64,000 nt of DNA, taken from assembly GCA_964415065.1 (NCBI GenBank), contig CAYPYX010000006.1:1-64000 (forward strand). Reading direction: 5' to 3'. Source of the DNA: VMCP01 sp964415065 (lineage in GTDB: Bacteria; Bacteroidota; Bacteroidia; NS11-12g; UBA955). Both the position numbers and the translations under genes were made by a program. The notes under the pieces were generated by a model. The model was not told where the DNA came from. It saw only the letters and a list, made by a program, of their open reading frames with translations, and ran no database searches. How positions within the stretch are numbered: the stretch's first letter is position 1; each line of letters begins with the position of its first letter. Shown here one piece after another: positions 25,426-34,525 of the stretch.

Positions 25426-26094
25426 ATGAAAAACGTAATTATCATTTCAGCACATCCCGATGATGAAACAATAGGAGCTGGTGGAACCTTGTTGAAACAT
25501 AAAAGAAATGGAGATAACATTTTTTGGATAAATGTAACCTCAATAAATGAGACTCAAGGATTTTCAAAAGAGAAGATTATCCAACGAAATGAAGAAATCG
25601 AAAAGGTATCGAATCTTTATGGATTTAAAGATGTTTTTCTTTTGGATTATCCGACAATGACTTTAACTAGTGAGTCGATATTAACATTAGTTCCTAAAAT
25701 ATCTTCGATTTTCAACTCCGTGAGGCCCGAGATACTATACTCACTCAATCGTTCAGATGCGCATTCAGACCATCGTGTGCTATCTCAGGCGGTTATGGCT
25801 TGTACAAAATCATTTAGACATCCATATTTGAAAAAAGTATTAATGTATGAGTGTATCTCAGAAACTGAATTCGCACCAGCCTTTCCAGAGAATATCTTTA
25901 TTCCCAATTATTTTGTCGATATCTCGGATTTTATTGATGAAAAAATAGAAATTATGAAGATTTATGATTCGGAAATCGGACAACCTCCTTTTCCTAGAAG
26001 TATAGAAAATTTAAAAGCTTTAGCAACATTCAGGGGCGCATCTTCAGGCTGTTTATTTGCAGAAGCTTTTCAAGTAGTAAAAATTATTGATTAG
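25426..26094 (+). CDS. PIG-L/LmbE-family N-deacetylase
   Basis: This 222-residue zinc hydrolase has the PIG-L signature SAHPDDETIGAGGTL (about residues 8-22; zinc-binding His/Asp-Asp) and the second ligand block NRSDAHSDHRVLSQAV. Family members remove N-acetyl groups from sugars. Its ATG directly follows the legG stop codon, so the two are translated from one message. An N-deacetylase inside a nonulosonate cluster suggests that one acetamido group is removed and possibly replaced, perhaps by the nearby GNAT enzyme (inference). Intergenic 26095-26240 shows nothing clear. Confidence 0.82.
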   Translation: MKNVIIISAHPDDETIGAGGTLLKHKRNGDNIFWINVTSINETQGFSKEKIIQRNEEIEKVSNLYGFKDVFLLDYPTMTLTSESILTLVPKISSIFNSVRPEILYSLNRSDAHSDHRVLSQAVMACTKSFRHPYLKKVLMYECISETEFAPAFPENIFIPNYFVDISDFIDEKIEIMKIYDSEIGQPPFPRSIENLKALATFRGASSGCLFAEAFQVVKIID

Positions 26095-26240
26095 TCGTAA
26101 ACTTCTATTTGATTATTTTTTTCAGCCAATAGTGTTTTTATTTAGCAAGAATCGAAACATTATTTAACATTGGAATTTAATACAATATAACAAGTATCTT
26201 TTGTGTAACGACAATCGTTGAGTTTACTCGATTAATAATG

Positions 26241-28373
26241 TTAATCAATTACATATAATACGCCTTTTTCGTGTATGATTCGCTTAGACGGAAATTGGCC
26301 CTTTATTATATATATGTAATTTCCATCGGGAACTGGTTTGCCCATAAATGTTGCATCCCAGTATTCGAACTGATCAGTAGATTTATAAATTTCCTCACCC
26401 CAGCGATTGAGTATTAATAATTTATAATCAATCAATTCATGCGAAAAATACGGTTTGAAAACATTGTTAATATTTGATTTTCGAGGTGTAAATGCGTTAG
26501 GTATATAATACTCTTCTAAATCTGATATTGTCACATGAATACATTTCTCAATCGAATCGCGGCATTTATTTTTGTCTTCAACCACCAATCTGTAACAATA
26601 ATTATCAGAGGAATTTACTGTATCATAAAGTAAGAGTTGGTTTCCAATAGGTTTTCCGTTTGTATATTTCCAAGTATGATTTAATGAGTCGTTTTTGGTT
26701 GTTTCCAAAATTAATTCTTTCAATTTTTGACTAATTGTGTTCAATGTAATGGTAAATGTTGGTTTAGGAAGGCTATAAGTTAGAAAATCTATTTTCTGAT
26801 TTGATTCACAATCATTGGAATCAATAACCATGATTAAAACTGTGTGCTTTCCAGGTGTTGGCATAATTTTCGAAAAAGTAAACTGGTTTTTTGTAGTGCC
26901 ATCATCAAATTGCCAAAATGCGGATTTGTATTTTAACTTATTTGCATCAATAACTTCAAAATTTTGACTCCTGCCTAAGCAATCATTATTGGTGTTAAAA
27001 TTTATTAAAGTTGTGTCAATTACATTATAGTTAATCACTGCGGAATCTATGCAACCTGTTGTATTCGCTTTTCCCGTTACTTTAACTTGATTTTTGGAAG
27101 ATTTTGTGCTGAGGGTTGTATTTATTGATGCAATATTTTTAATTTGTTTGGTATCATTCTTGTCAAAATAAATCCATTCATAATTCATTTGGGAATTTGT
27201 GTAGTTAGATGATTTACCGTTTAAGGTCACTAGAGGATTATTACTACACAATGTAGAATCTGAAATGTCACAAATTAGTTTGGGCTTGGGTTGAACAATT
27301 AAACTTAGTGTGTCTGAACCACAAGAAGTGAAAATTTTAAACTTATACCTACCAGCAGGAAAATTAGATTTGAATTGATTATTTGTAAGATTGGTGTTTT
27401 TTAATCCTGAAGTTATAGGGCAATCTTCAACTAGTGTAATGAAATCAGAATTCAAAAGGGGGTTGCCATTCAATTGCAAATAGTCTTTTAAGTTTAACGT
27501 GCTTCCATCAAATTCACAAGTCTTAGGCAATTTTGAAAACGTAAACTTACATGTTGAATTATACGGTTCAGTTATAACTTCTACCCAATCCAGCAAATCA
27601 TCTGTACAGAATACCAATCGGGCATTTTCACTGTAGCTCAAATTTGATAATTTACCTACAAAAATAGGATTGTTTAGGCTATACATATTGCCACCTGCTT
27701 CTTCAGCTGTATATGATTTAACAAATAATGAATCATTAGATACCCATAATTTCATAGAAACTTCAATCCATTTTGCCCAATTTAATGAAGTATTTATGTT
27801 GGTCATAAAAAAGTTATCAGCTTGAACATCTGTTCCTCTATTTCTTCCTCCCCAGAATGTTGGCCAACCTCCTATTAAATAACCAACTGGTTTATCTCCT
27901 CCAGCCTCAGTAACGATTGGATGGTAATATTTATTATTTGGAGGGACAAAGCCAAACCAATATTCATTATATTCACCACCAGATGAAGAATATCTATTGT
28001 AAAATCTTCCCTTAAATGTTATCGAATGTGTTTTTAAATTATATAATTTCGTAGTATAAAGTCCGCACGAGCCATAATGTGGTCCAGCAGCATAAACATT
28101 TGATACATTTCCAGCGGGATTATAATGGCTACTCGCTATACTGTACAATGAGTTACTGGCAGTCTGGGCACTTCCACTATATTCCACAACTAAAGGAGTT
28201 GAGTAAGAAGACATATTATAAACTTCTTCAAATGTGCCTGAAGAAGGAATGCTTAAAAAAGTTAAATTTGATGAAATCATATCATAACGATTTGAATCTA
28301 TCTGGGAATAACTAATTTTTGAAGTAAACCCAATTACAAAAAGAATTGTGATGAATATATTTCTTAATTTCAT
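26241..28373 (-). CDS. T9SS type B secreted protein with PKD-like domain
   Basis: This 710-residue surface protein begins with a signal peptide (MKLRNIFITILFVIGF, cut near SYSQ). The N-terminal third (about 30-290) is a beta-rich region that may be a lectin-like jelly roll. Repeated beta modules follow, with a PKD-like block FWQFDDGTTKNQFTFSK. The end carries the gliding-motility-associated type B sorting domain: YIPNAFTPRKSNINNVF, then LLILNRWGEEIYKS, then YWDATFMGKPVPDGNYIY. This domain directs export by T9SS and cell-surface attachment. ATG at 28373 gives a clean signal peptide; ATG at 28382 is also possible. A -7 box lies upstream. Confidence 0.85.
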   Translation of the reverse strand: MKLRNIFITILFVIGFTSKISYSQIDSNRYDMISSNLTFLSIPSSGTFEEVYNMSSYSTPLVVEYSGSAQTASNSLYSIASSHYNPAGNVSNVYAAGPHYGSCGLYTTKLYNLKTHSITFKGRFYNRYSSSGGEYNEYWFGFVPPNNKYYHPIVTEAGGDKPVGYLIGGWPTFWGGRNRGTDVQADNFFMTNINTSLNWAKWIEVSMKLWVSNDSLFVKSYTAEEAGGNMYSLNNPIFVGKLSNLSYSENARLVFCTDDLLDWVEVITEPYNSTCKFTFSKLPKTCEFDGSTLNLKDYLQLNGNPLLNSDFITLVEDCPITSGLKNTNLTNNQFKSNFPAGRYKFKIFTSCGSDTLSLIVQPKPKLICDISDSTLCSNNPLVTLNGKSSNYTNSQMNYEWIYFDKNDTKQIKNIASINTTLSTKSSKNQVKVTGKANTTGCIDSAVINYNVIDTTLINFNTNNDCLGRSQNFEVIDANKLKYKSAFWQFDDGTTKNQFTFSKIMPTPGKHTVLIMVIDSNDCESNQKIDFLTYSLPKPTFTITLNTISQKLKELILETTKNDSLNHTWKYTNGKPIGNQLLLYDTVNSSDNYCYRLVVEDKNKCRDSIEKCIHVTISDLEEYYIPNAFTPRKSNINNVFKPYFSHELIDYKLLILNRWGEEIYKSTDQFEYWDATFMGKPVPDGNYIYIIKGQFPSKRIIHEKGVLYVID

Positions 28374-28397
28374 ATGAATCATTTTTAATATTAGAAA

Positions 28398-28405
28398 CAA
28401 AAGTA
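28398..28405 (-). promoter_or_regulatory. -7 box (TACTTTTG) for the T9SS type B gene
   Basis: An exact TAnnTTTG match 16-25 bases before the two candidate ATG codons of the minus-strand gene. Confidence 0.45.
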
Positions 28406-28561
28406 CGCTGAGAATTTCACTTAAAATATAGTGATATGTAACTATATATAATCGATTTTTTAATTCATAATCATCCCAATTTCTAATCTATATTAACCTC
28501 TTCCGCATTTTATGTTTGTCTATTTAAAATTGCTTGACTTTATTTGCATCGAATTTATACC

Positions 28562-29137
28562 ATGTTAAACTTGATTTTATTTGGCCCCCCAGGCGCAGGA
28601 AAAGGAACTCAAAGCGAAAAGTTGATTTCTAAATATCATTTGAAACACATTTCAACAGGCGATTTGCTTAGAGCCGAGCGTCAAGAAGGTACTGAACTGG
28701 GAATTCAAGCCAATGAATACATTTCCAAAGGAGAATTAGTGCCCGATGCAGTTGTGATTGGCATGGTGCGTAATTTTATGCTTTCTAATACCGATTCTCA
28801 CGGTTTTATTTTCGATGGGTTTCCAAGAACCATTCCTCAAGCAGAAGCATTGGATGCCATGTTGACTGAATTTAATGCACAAATTGATGTGGTTTTAGGT
28901 TTGGAAGTGCAAGAAGATGAATTGGTTAAGCGCTTATTGTTGAGAGGACAAACCAGCGGTAGAGCAGATGATCAAAGTGAAGAAACCATCCGTACTCGCT
29001 TCCATGAATACCAAAACAAAACTCTACCTATTCAAGGTTATTACGATCAAAAATCTAAATATGTTGGGGTTCATGGTATTGGGGAAATCGATGAGATTTT
29101 CTCGCAACTTTGTGAGAAAATTGATGCATTGAATTGA
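28562..29137 (+). CDS. adk: Adenylate kinase
   Basis: Adenylate kinase interconverts AMP, ADP and ATP in the cytosol. The 191-residue protein is the short-LID form usual in Bacteroidota. It has the P-loop FGPPGAGKGTQ (residues 8-18), the AMP-binding STGDLLRAE and DGFPRTIPQAEAL, and the short lid RGQTSGRADDQSEETI in place of a zinc or long lid. ATG at 28562 matches family starts (MLNLILFGPPG). The 3' end of the gene, including the stop codon, is duplicated in tandem just downstream. Confidence 0.96.
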   Translation: MLNLILFGPPGAGKGTQSEKLISKYHLKHISTGDLLRAERQEGTELGIQANEYISKGELVPDAVVIGMVRNFMLSNTDSHGFIFDGFPRTIPQAEALDAMLTEFNAQIDVVLGLEVQEDELVKRLLLRGQTSGRADDQSEETIRTRFHEYQNKTLPIQGYYDQKSKYVGVHGIGEIDEIFSQLCEKIDALN

Positions 29138-29167
29138 TTTAAGATGCAATGCATTGAATTGATTTAA
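29124..29167 (+). repeat. 25-bp tandem duplication of the adk 3' end
   Basis: The 19-base word ATGCATTGAATTGATTTAA occurs at 29124-29142 and again at 29149-29167, a period of 25. The first copy contains the last codons and the TGA of adk. Confidence 0.85.
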
Positions 29168-29202
29168 CCCATCAGTCATTGCAGTTTTACTCATCCCAAT
29201 TT

Positions 29203-29210
29203 TATCTTTG
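29203..29210 (+). promoter_or_regulatory. -7 box (TATCTTTG) for the YjjG-like gene
   Basis: An exact TAnnTTTG match 14 bases before the ATG at 29224. Confidence 0.45.
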
Positions 29211-29223
29211 AAACAATCCATCA

Positions 29224-29994
29224 ATGACCCACTATAGACTTCCCCAGGAACGAATAGAATGGGTATTTCTTGACCTCGATAATACGTTGTGGGATTTTGA
29301 TGCCAACGCAAAAGAAGCCCTTAAAGTACTTTTTGAACGACATAATCTCCAGCTTCATACTGGTTACCAAGTTGATCAGTTTATTTCTTTGTACGAAGAT
29401 GTGAATAAAGCTTATTGGAAACGGTATGAAAAAGGAGAAGTTAGTAAAGAAACCCTTAGAACAGCGCGATTTACCGATACGTTTGCATTGATGGGATTGG
29501 CGCCGGGTTTATGGCCAGAAAATGTGTGGTTGGAGTATTTGGAAATTTGTCCGTTAATGCCCCTTTTAACGCCGAATGCTCTTGAAGCCCTGTCAAAACT
29601 TAGTCAGAAATTCAGATTAGGAATATTGACCAATGGTTTTGAGGAAACTCAGGCTGTTAAACTTAAAGAGTCGGGGATTTTGCCCTTTATTGATTTTGTT
29701 CAATCCTCCGAGGCGGTAAATGATGCAAAGCCCAATGTTTCGTTTTTTGAATTGGCCTTGAGTCGAGTTAATGTTAAGAAGGTCAATTGTTTGTACATCG
29801 GTGATAATATACAAACTGATGTTTTAGGAGGAGTGAATGCCGGTATATTAACCTATCATTTTCGATACGAAATGGATGACTCTTCTACATGTAATTGCTT
29901 TCAGGCCGAATCGACGAATGATAGCTCCCCTTTTTTCGGAGGATGCGTTGAAAATCTGCTCGATTGGGCAACACAGCTCGTCGATATGGATTAG
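29224..29994 (+). CDS. HAD-family hydrolase, YjjG-like nucleotidase
   Basis: This 256-residue phosphatase has the four HAD motifs: FLDLDNTLWDF (nucleophile Asp), ILTNGFEETQ (motif II), the Lys of NDAKPNVSFF (motif III) and YIGDNIQTDVLGG (motif IV). The helical cap between motifs I and II and the overall sequence fit the YjjG group, which in Escherichia coli dephosphorylates non-canonical pyrimidine nucleotides. The C-terminal 35 residues are Ser/Cys-rich and not typical of the family. It stands between adk and a T9SS cargo gene with its own promoter box. Confidence 0.85.
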   Translation: MTHYRLPQERIEWVFLDLDNTLWDFDANAKEALKVLFERHNLQLHTGYQVDQFISLYEDVNKAYWKRYEKGEVSKETLRTARFTDTFALMGLAPGLWPENVWLEYLEICPLMPLLTPNALEALSKLSQKFRLGILTNGFEETQAVKLKESGILPFIDFVQSSEAVNDAKPNVSFFELALSRVNVKKVNCLYIGDNIQTDVLGGVNAGILTYHFRYEMDDSSTCNCFQAESTNDSSPFFGGCVENLLDWATQLVDMD

Positions 29995-30013
29995 AATCTC
30001 AATGATTTTTCGT

Positions 30014-30021
30014 TATTTTTG
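30014..30021 (+). promoter_or_regulatory. -7 box (TATTTTTG) for the T9SS type A gene
   Basis: An exact TAnnTTTG match whose last base is 6 bases before the ATG at 30027, suggesting a nearly leaderless mRNA. Confidence 0.48.
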
Positions 30022-30026
30022 TAATT

Positions 30027-30698
30027 ATGAAAAAATTATTGTTGGTAATTGCATCTGCATTTTCATTGAATGCATTTGCGCAAACATTTGCACCAAAAGA
30101 AGGAGATAAAGTTGATTTTTACCCTCCCGTTTCTGGATATTTAGATTGCGTTATACATATTGAGAACAAAACGAATTCAACTTTACATTTGGAATACAAG
30201 AAGTTGGTTGTTGACTTTCCTTCAACTTGGAATGCTGCATTTTGTGATAACCGCAATTGTTTTGAGGGATTCGTAGATCAAGATACCTTTTCTCCCATTC
30301 CTGCTGGTGATGATAAAAACAGCATGAAAATTACTGTTTATCCAAATGGTAAAGCAGATACCGCATTTATTCAGTACACAGTTTGGGATAGAAACAATCC
30401 AAGTAACAGCGATACATGGACGTTTAATGTTTATGTACGTTGGGGTGCTGATGTAATTGAAAACAGTAGTACAACTTCTTCAAAATTGTATCCAAACCCT
30501 TGCCAAAATGAATTAACTATAGCTAGTGCGAATGCGTCTATTGATGAAGCATGGGTTATTGATGTAACGGGTAAAAAATCGCCTGCTGTTTTGCACAACG
30601 GTGTTGTGAATACTTCGGCACTTCCGAATGGAATGTACTGGGTTCAATGGAAAGCGGGTAAAACCATCAATTCCATGCCTTTCTCGGTTTTGAGATAA
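30027..30698 (+). CDS. Secreted protein with T9SS type A sorting domain
   Basis: This 223-residue exported protein has a signal peptide (1-19, ending AFAQ). A beta-sandwich-like central domain (about 25-145) contains a possible disulfide pair, FCDNRNCF. The C-terminal T9SS type A sorting domain covers about 150-223: KLYPNPCQNELTI, then VIDVTGKK, then LPNGMYWVQW. The domain targets the protein for export through the outer membrane and is usually cleaved. The function of the central domain is not recognised. The next gene starts 7 bases downstream. Confidence 0.82.
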   Translation: MKKLLLVIASAFSLNAFAQTFAPKEGDKVDFYPPVSGYLDCVIHIENKTNSTLHLEYKKLVVDFPSTWNAAFCDNRNCFEGFVDQDTFSPIPAGDDKNSMKITVYPNGKADTAFIQYTVWDRNNPSNSDTWTFNVYVRWGADVIENSSTTSSKLYPNPCQNELTIASANASIDEAWVIDVTGKKSPAVLHNGVVNTSALPNGMYWVQWKAGKTINSMPFSVLR

Positions 30699-30705
30699 GC
30701 ATTCC

Positions 30706-32970
30706 ATGAAGCTTGAAATTCAATGGTACGCCATACCGATTTCGTTGTTAATTGGTTTATTTCTAGCTTGGCTCGTTTATCGAAATCAATTAAATAAGCA
30801 ATACTACAAATGGCTATTTGGTCTTAGGACCTTGGGCTTGACACTACTATTTTTATTGTTGTTTGAGCCCAGTATCCACTGGGTTTCATCGCGTGAAGTA
30901 AAGCCGCTGTTGGTATTATATCGGGATGCAAGTAAATCGGCGAACTTAGATACAAGAGAACAGTCATTGCAAATTAATTCTCTGATCCAAAAGCGCTTTA
31001 ATGGTGATATAGAAGTGCAGTTAATCGCATTCGGTAGTGAATTGATGGGTGAATCTTGGGATTCATTAGCGGCAACTGATAACAATACTGCTGTATCCAA
31101 ATCTCAGAACAATAATGTAGAGAATTCGAACGATTTTCCTTGGATTCGTTTATCCAATAACATGGGTTTCGAAACCCGTTTGTTTGAAGTAACACAAGAT
31201 TTATTGGAAATCGAAAAACGGAAAAACGCCGTAGGAGCTCTTTTGATTTCAGACGGTATTCTGAATTCGGGTCCAAGTCCTTTAGGTATTTCTCGAAAAT
31301 TTGTTAAGCCTTTACTCGTTATTGGTACTGGTGATAGTAGCAGGATTCCAGATGTCAGCGTTAAGGAGTTGATGGGAAATGACGATGTGTTTTTAGGTAA
31401 CAGCACATCTATTTCAGGTGAAGTTGAATTTCAAAACTTGGAAAATGCGAAAGTGAAGTTGGAATTAATGGAGGATGGTAAAGTCATTCAAACCAAACTG
31501 GTTCAACTTACAACGTCTAATTTTTCTGGTAAACAGGCAAACAAAAGATCAAATTCAATTAAACGACAAAATTATCAATTTGATTATGTGGGGAAGCAAG
31601 TCGGCGCACATTTTGTACAGGTGCGTTGCAGCTCCGTTCAGGATGAAAATCTAAAGAATAATCTTGTTGGAAAAAGTATTAGAGTAATAGATCGTAAAAA
31701 GAAGATCGCTATCGTTTACGGGAAACCGCATCCAGATATAAAAGCAATAGCAGAGTCCTTAAGCACAACCGTTCAAAACGAAGTAGTTTTAAGTTCTGAA
31801 AATGAACCCCTGCCTGCTGCTGACCTCTATATTTTACATGGAATTGAAAACGCTCGTTCATTTGAATCGATAGAACAGAACAATTCGCCAATTTGGGTTT
31901 TTGCTAATACTCCTGCCTCTTTGGTCTATGCTAATAAAAACTCCGGAGTTTCAGTTGCGAACATTTCTCGAATTACTACTTTTCAAACAGTTGGTATTTC
32001 TTCTAATCCAGAGTTCTCACTGTTTGATTGGGGAATGAATGATGATAAAACGAATCAATTGAACACAATGAATAATTCAACTTCAGTGAATTCTGCTGCT
32101 TTGAAACTGCATAATATCTGGGGTGGAGTTTCTGCAGTGTTGGTAAAATTGAATTCTGGGATACCATCAATGACCCAGTTTAAGCAAGTTTGGAACAATA
32201 CTCTTACAGAATTTCCATTGTGTAATTTAAATGTAAAAGGGGATGTTTCTAGTGTTTGGTTTTGGGGTGAAGGCATTTGGAAATGCCGGATGAACGAATT
32301 TAGAAAGCGAAGTTCTACGGACTATTTTGATGCTTGGGTGAATAACAATGTCCAATGGCTGGGAAGAAATCCCTCTGACAATAATGGTTTTAGGATTATT
32401 ACAAGCAGTGATCAAACTCAATTAGGTAAATTGACTAAGTTTAAAGTTGTTCGACTGGATGCTGCAGGAAATAAATCCAATTCGGATAATATCTTGGTTC
32501 AAATGTTAACTCCCAATGGACAAACCAAAGAATTAAATGTACTTAAAACAGATCAAGAGTACGTTGGGAATTTTGTTCCTTCACAAGATGGGTTGATGAA
32601 AATTAAAGTGCAATTAAAGGGAAGTCCCAATATTAATGCGGAAAAAATGATTCAAGTAAATTCGTATTCCTTAGAAGAGAAAAACCTCTGTTCGGATTTC
32701 GATTTATTGAGAAAGTTTGCAAGAAATCACCAAGGAGATTTCGTTATAGGTTTGAGGTCGAATCTTTCATCCCCAGAAGAAAAAAATAAAATAAACAGCG
32801 AGGTTTTAGAAAAAGTGGAAAGTTGGATTATTCAGAATAAGTTAAATCAAATAAAACTGGTAGATGAAAATCGAAATTTAACGGTTAAGGATTTTTGGGG
32901 ATATCTAGCCTTGATCGCATTGATTTTTACGGTTGAATGGATTCTTAGAAAGCGATTTGGACAAGTATAG
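30706..32970 (+). CDS. Large membrane protein, VWA/BatA-like architecture
   Basis: This 754-residue protein has two N-terminal transmembrane helices (about 8-25 and 38-54) and one near the C-terminus (about 732-747). A long extracytoplasmic or cytoplasmic region with immunoglobulin-like beta modules lies between. The block PLLVLYRDASKSAN, about 10 residues after the second helix, sits where VWA-type membrane proteins have their DxSxS metal site; here the metal residues are not preserved, so it is a degenerate relative. Similar large proteins occur in many Bacteroidota. Function unknown. It starts 7 bases after the T9SS type A gene. Confidence 0.65.
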   Translation: MKLEIQWYAIPISLLIGLFLAWLVYRNQLNKQYYKWLFGLRTLGLTLLFLLLFEPSIHWVSSREVKPLLVLYRDASKSANLDTREQSLQINSLIQKRFNGDIEVQLIAFGSELMGESWDSLAATDNNTAVSKSQNNNVENSNDFPWIRLSNNMGFETRLFEVTQDLLEIEKRKNAVGALLISDGILNSGPSPLGISRKFVKPLLVIGTGDSSRIPDVSVKELMGNDDVFLGNSTSISGEVEFQNLENAKVKLELMEDGKVIQTKLVQLTTSNFSGKQANKRSNSIKRQNYQFDYVGKQVGAHFVQVRCSSVQDENLKNNLVGKSIRVIDRKKKIAIVYGKPHPDIKAIAESLSTTVQNEVVLSSENEPLPAADLYILHGIENARSFESIEQNNSPIWVFANTPASLVYANKNSGVSVANISRITTFQTVGISSNPEFSLFDWGMNDDKTNQLNTMNNSTSVNSAALKLHNIWGGVSAVLVKLNSGIPSMTQFKQVWNNTLTEFPLCNLNVKGDVSSVWFWGEGIWKCRMNEFRKRSSTDYFDAWVNNNVQWLGRNPSDNNGFRIITSSDQTQLGKLTKFKVVRLDAAGNKSNSDNILVQMLTPNGQTKELNVLKTDQEYVGNFVPSQDGLMKIKVQLKGSPNINAEKMIQVNSYSLEEKNLCSDFDLLRKFARNHQGDFVIGLRSNLSSPEEKNKINSEVLEKVESWIIQNKLNQIKLVDENRNLTVKDFWGYLALIALIFTVEWILRKRFGQV

Positions 32971-33001
32971 TTGGTTTTTGTCGATGCTTCTCCTTGTAGA
33001 A

Positions 33002-33029
33002 TTGCATAAAATCCCAGCATTTATCTTTG
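33002..33029 (+). promoter_or_regulatory. Promoter for mnmA (TTG-N17-TATCTTTG)
   Basis: TTG at 33002-33004 and an exact -7 box TATCTTTG at 33022-33029, separated by 17 bases, fit the two-part Bacteroidota promoter. The predicted leader to mnmA is about 85 bases. Confidence 0.55.
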
Positions 33030-33118
33030 TGACAGATTTAATTGATTTTAAAACAGAATGACGAACTTTGTGGATCATTGGGTATAATCTTATTGGATGT
33101 TTAAAGCAACTCAATTAA

Positions 33119-34417
33119 ATGAAAAGTAATTCAAGAGTTATTGTAGGAATGAGTGGCGGAGTTGATAGCTCCGTTGCTGCATATTTGTTGAAAGAGCAGG
33201 GGTATGACGTGGTCGGATTGTTTATGCGAAACTGGAATGATGCTTCGGTTACTCTTGAAGATGAATGTCCTTGGATTGATGATAGTCGCGATGCCATGTT
33301 GGTGGCAGATCAACTTGGAATTCCATTTCAAGTTATTGATATGAGTGAAGTTTACAAGGAGAGAATTGTAGATTATATGTTTCATGAATATCAAATTGGG
33401 AGAACACCTAATCCGGATGTGCTCTGTAATCGGGAAATTAAATTTGATTTGTTCTTAGAAGAAGCATTGAAGTTGGGTGCTGATTTTGTGGGTACGGGAC
33501 ATTATGTGCGAAAAGGAATCGTTTTAAATGCATCTGGAGCAGAGGAATTTCAATTGTTGAGAGGATTAGATCCCAATAAAGACCAAAGTTATTTTCTATG
33601 TCAATTGAATCAATTCCAGTTGAGTAAGGCACTTTTCCCAATTGGTGAACTACAGAAATCGGAGGTTCGTAAAATAGCGGAAGAAATTGGCCTTGTTACA
33701 GCCAATAAGAAGGATTCTCAGGGGCTATGCTTTATCGGTAAAGTGAGTTTACCTGAGTTTTTACAACAAAAATTAGAAATTAAAAAAGGCGAAGTATTTG
33801 AAATTGCAGCCAACGACCCAAGTGTTGTAGGATATAAAGAACAGGTTTTTGGTAGAGTAGAGGATGTTGAAATGAAACCTACGGCCGGAATTAATGATTC
33901 CGGAATTAATGAATCTTTAAATGAAGTTAATGAATCATTGAGCTTGGCAAATTCCAAGATACTTTTGGCGAAACTACGATTGAATTTGAATGAATGTCAA
34001 TGGATTCCAACAGGTGAACATCGAGGTGCTCATTTTTATACTCGTGGACAACGTAAAGGGCTGCAAATCGGAGGAAAACCATTGCCTTTGTTTATTCTAA
34101 ACACAGATGTAGAGAATAATCGCATTTTTGTAGGACAAGGTGAAGATCATCCTGCATTGTTTTATCGCGGTTTGATGGTAAAAAAGGAAGAAGCACATTG
34201 GGTGCGTCCGAGTCTAATTGATTCGTCATTGAAAAGTAAAAAATTAACGTGTCAAATTCGCTACCGACAAGCGGCTTTCCCTTGTGAATTAATTGAGGAT
34301 TCCGAGGGGAATATTATAGTATATTTTAGCCACCCTCATAAGAGTGTCACTCCAGGGCAATTTGTTAGTGTTTTTGATGGAAACGAATTGATTTTTAGTG
34401 GTGCAATTTTCGAATAA
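33119..34417 (+). CDS. mnmA: tRNA-specific 2-thiouridylase MnmA
   Basis: MnmA uses ATP and a relayed sulfur to make 2-thiouridine at position 34 of Lys, Glu and Gln tRNAs. The 432-residue protein has the PP-loop GMSGGVDSSVAAYLL, the catalytic cysteine in PNPDVLCNREIKF (about 102), a second cysteine in GLCFIGK (about 203), and C-terminal barrel segments such as YTRGQRKGLQIGG. It is longer than the usual 360-370 residues. An Asn/Glu/Ser-rich insertion at about 235-300 contains a short internal repeat (GINDSGINESLNEVNES) just before the GEHRGAHFY segment. It stands alone with its own promoter. Confidence 0.95.
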   Translation: MKSNSRVIVGMSGGVDSSVAAYLLKEQGYDVVGLFMRNWNDASVTLEDECPWIDDSRDAMLVADQLGIPFQVIDMSEVYKERIVDYMFHEYQIGRTPNPDVLCNREIKFDLFLEEALKLGADFVGTGHYVRKGIVLNASGAEEFQLLRGLDPNKDQSYFLCQLNQFQLSKALFPIGELQKSEVRKIAEEIGLVTANKKDSQGLCFIGKVSLPEFLQQKLEIKKGEVFEIAANDPSVVGYKEQVFGRVEDVEMKPTAGINDSGINESLNEVNESLSLANSKILLAKLRLNLNECQWIPTGEHRGAHFYTRGQRKGLQIGGKPLPLFILNTDVENNRIFVGQGEDHPALFYRGLMVKKEEAHWVRPSLIDSSLKSKKLTCQIRYRQAAFPCELIEDSEGNIIVYFSHPHKSVTPGQFVSVFDGNELIFSGAIFE

Positions 34418-34525
34418 TGAACAATTCGAAAGTCTAATTGTTGGGTTATTGTATTTGAAATTGTTTTTTCGTCGCAAAAAAAATCACATTGGTAGAAAAT
34501 AATGAGCAACGAAAATCGTTGTCCT

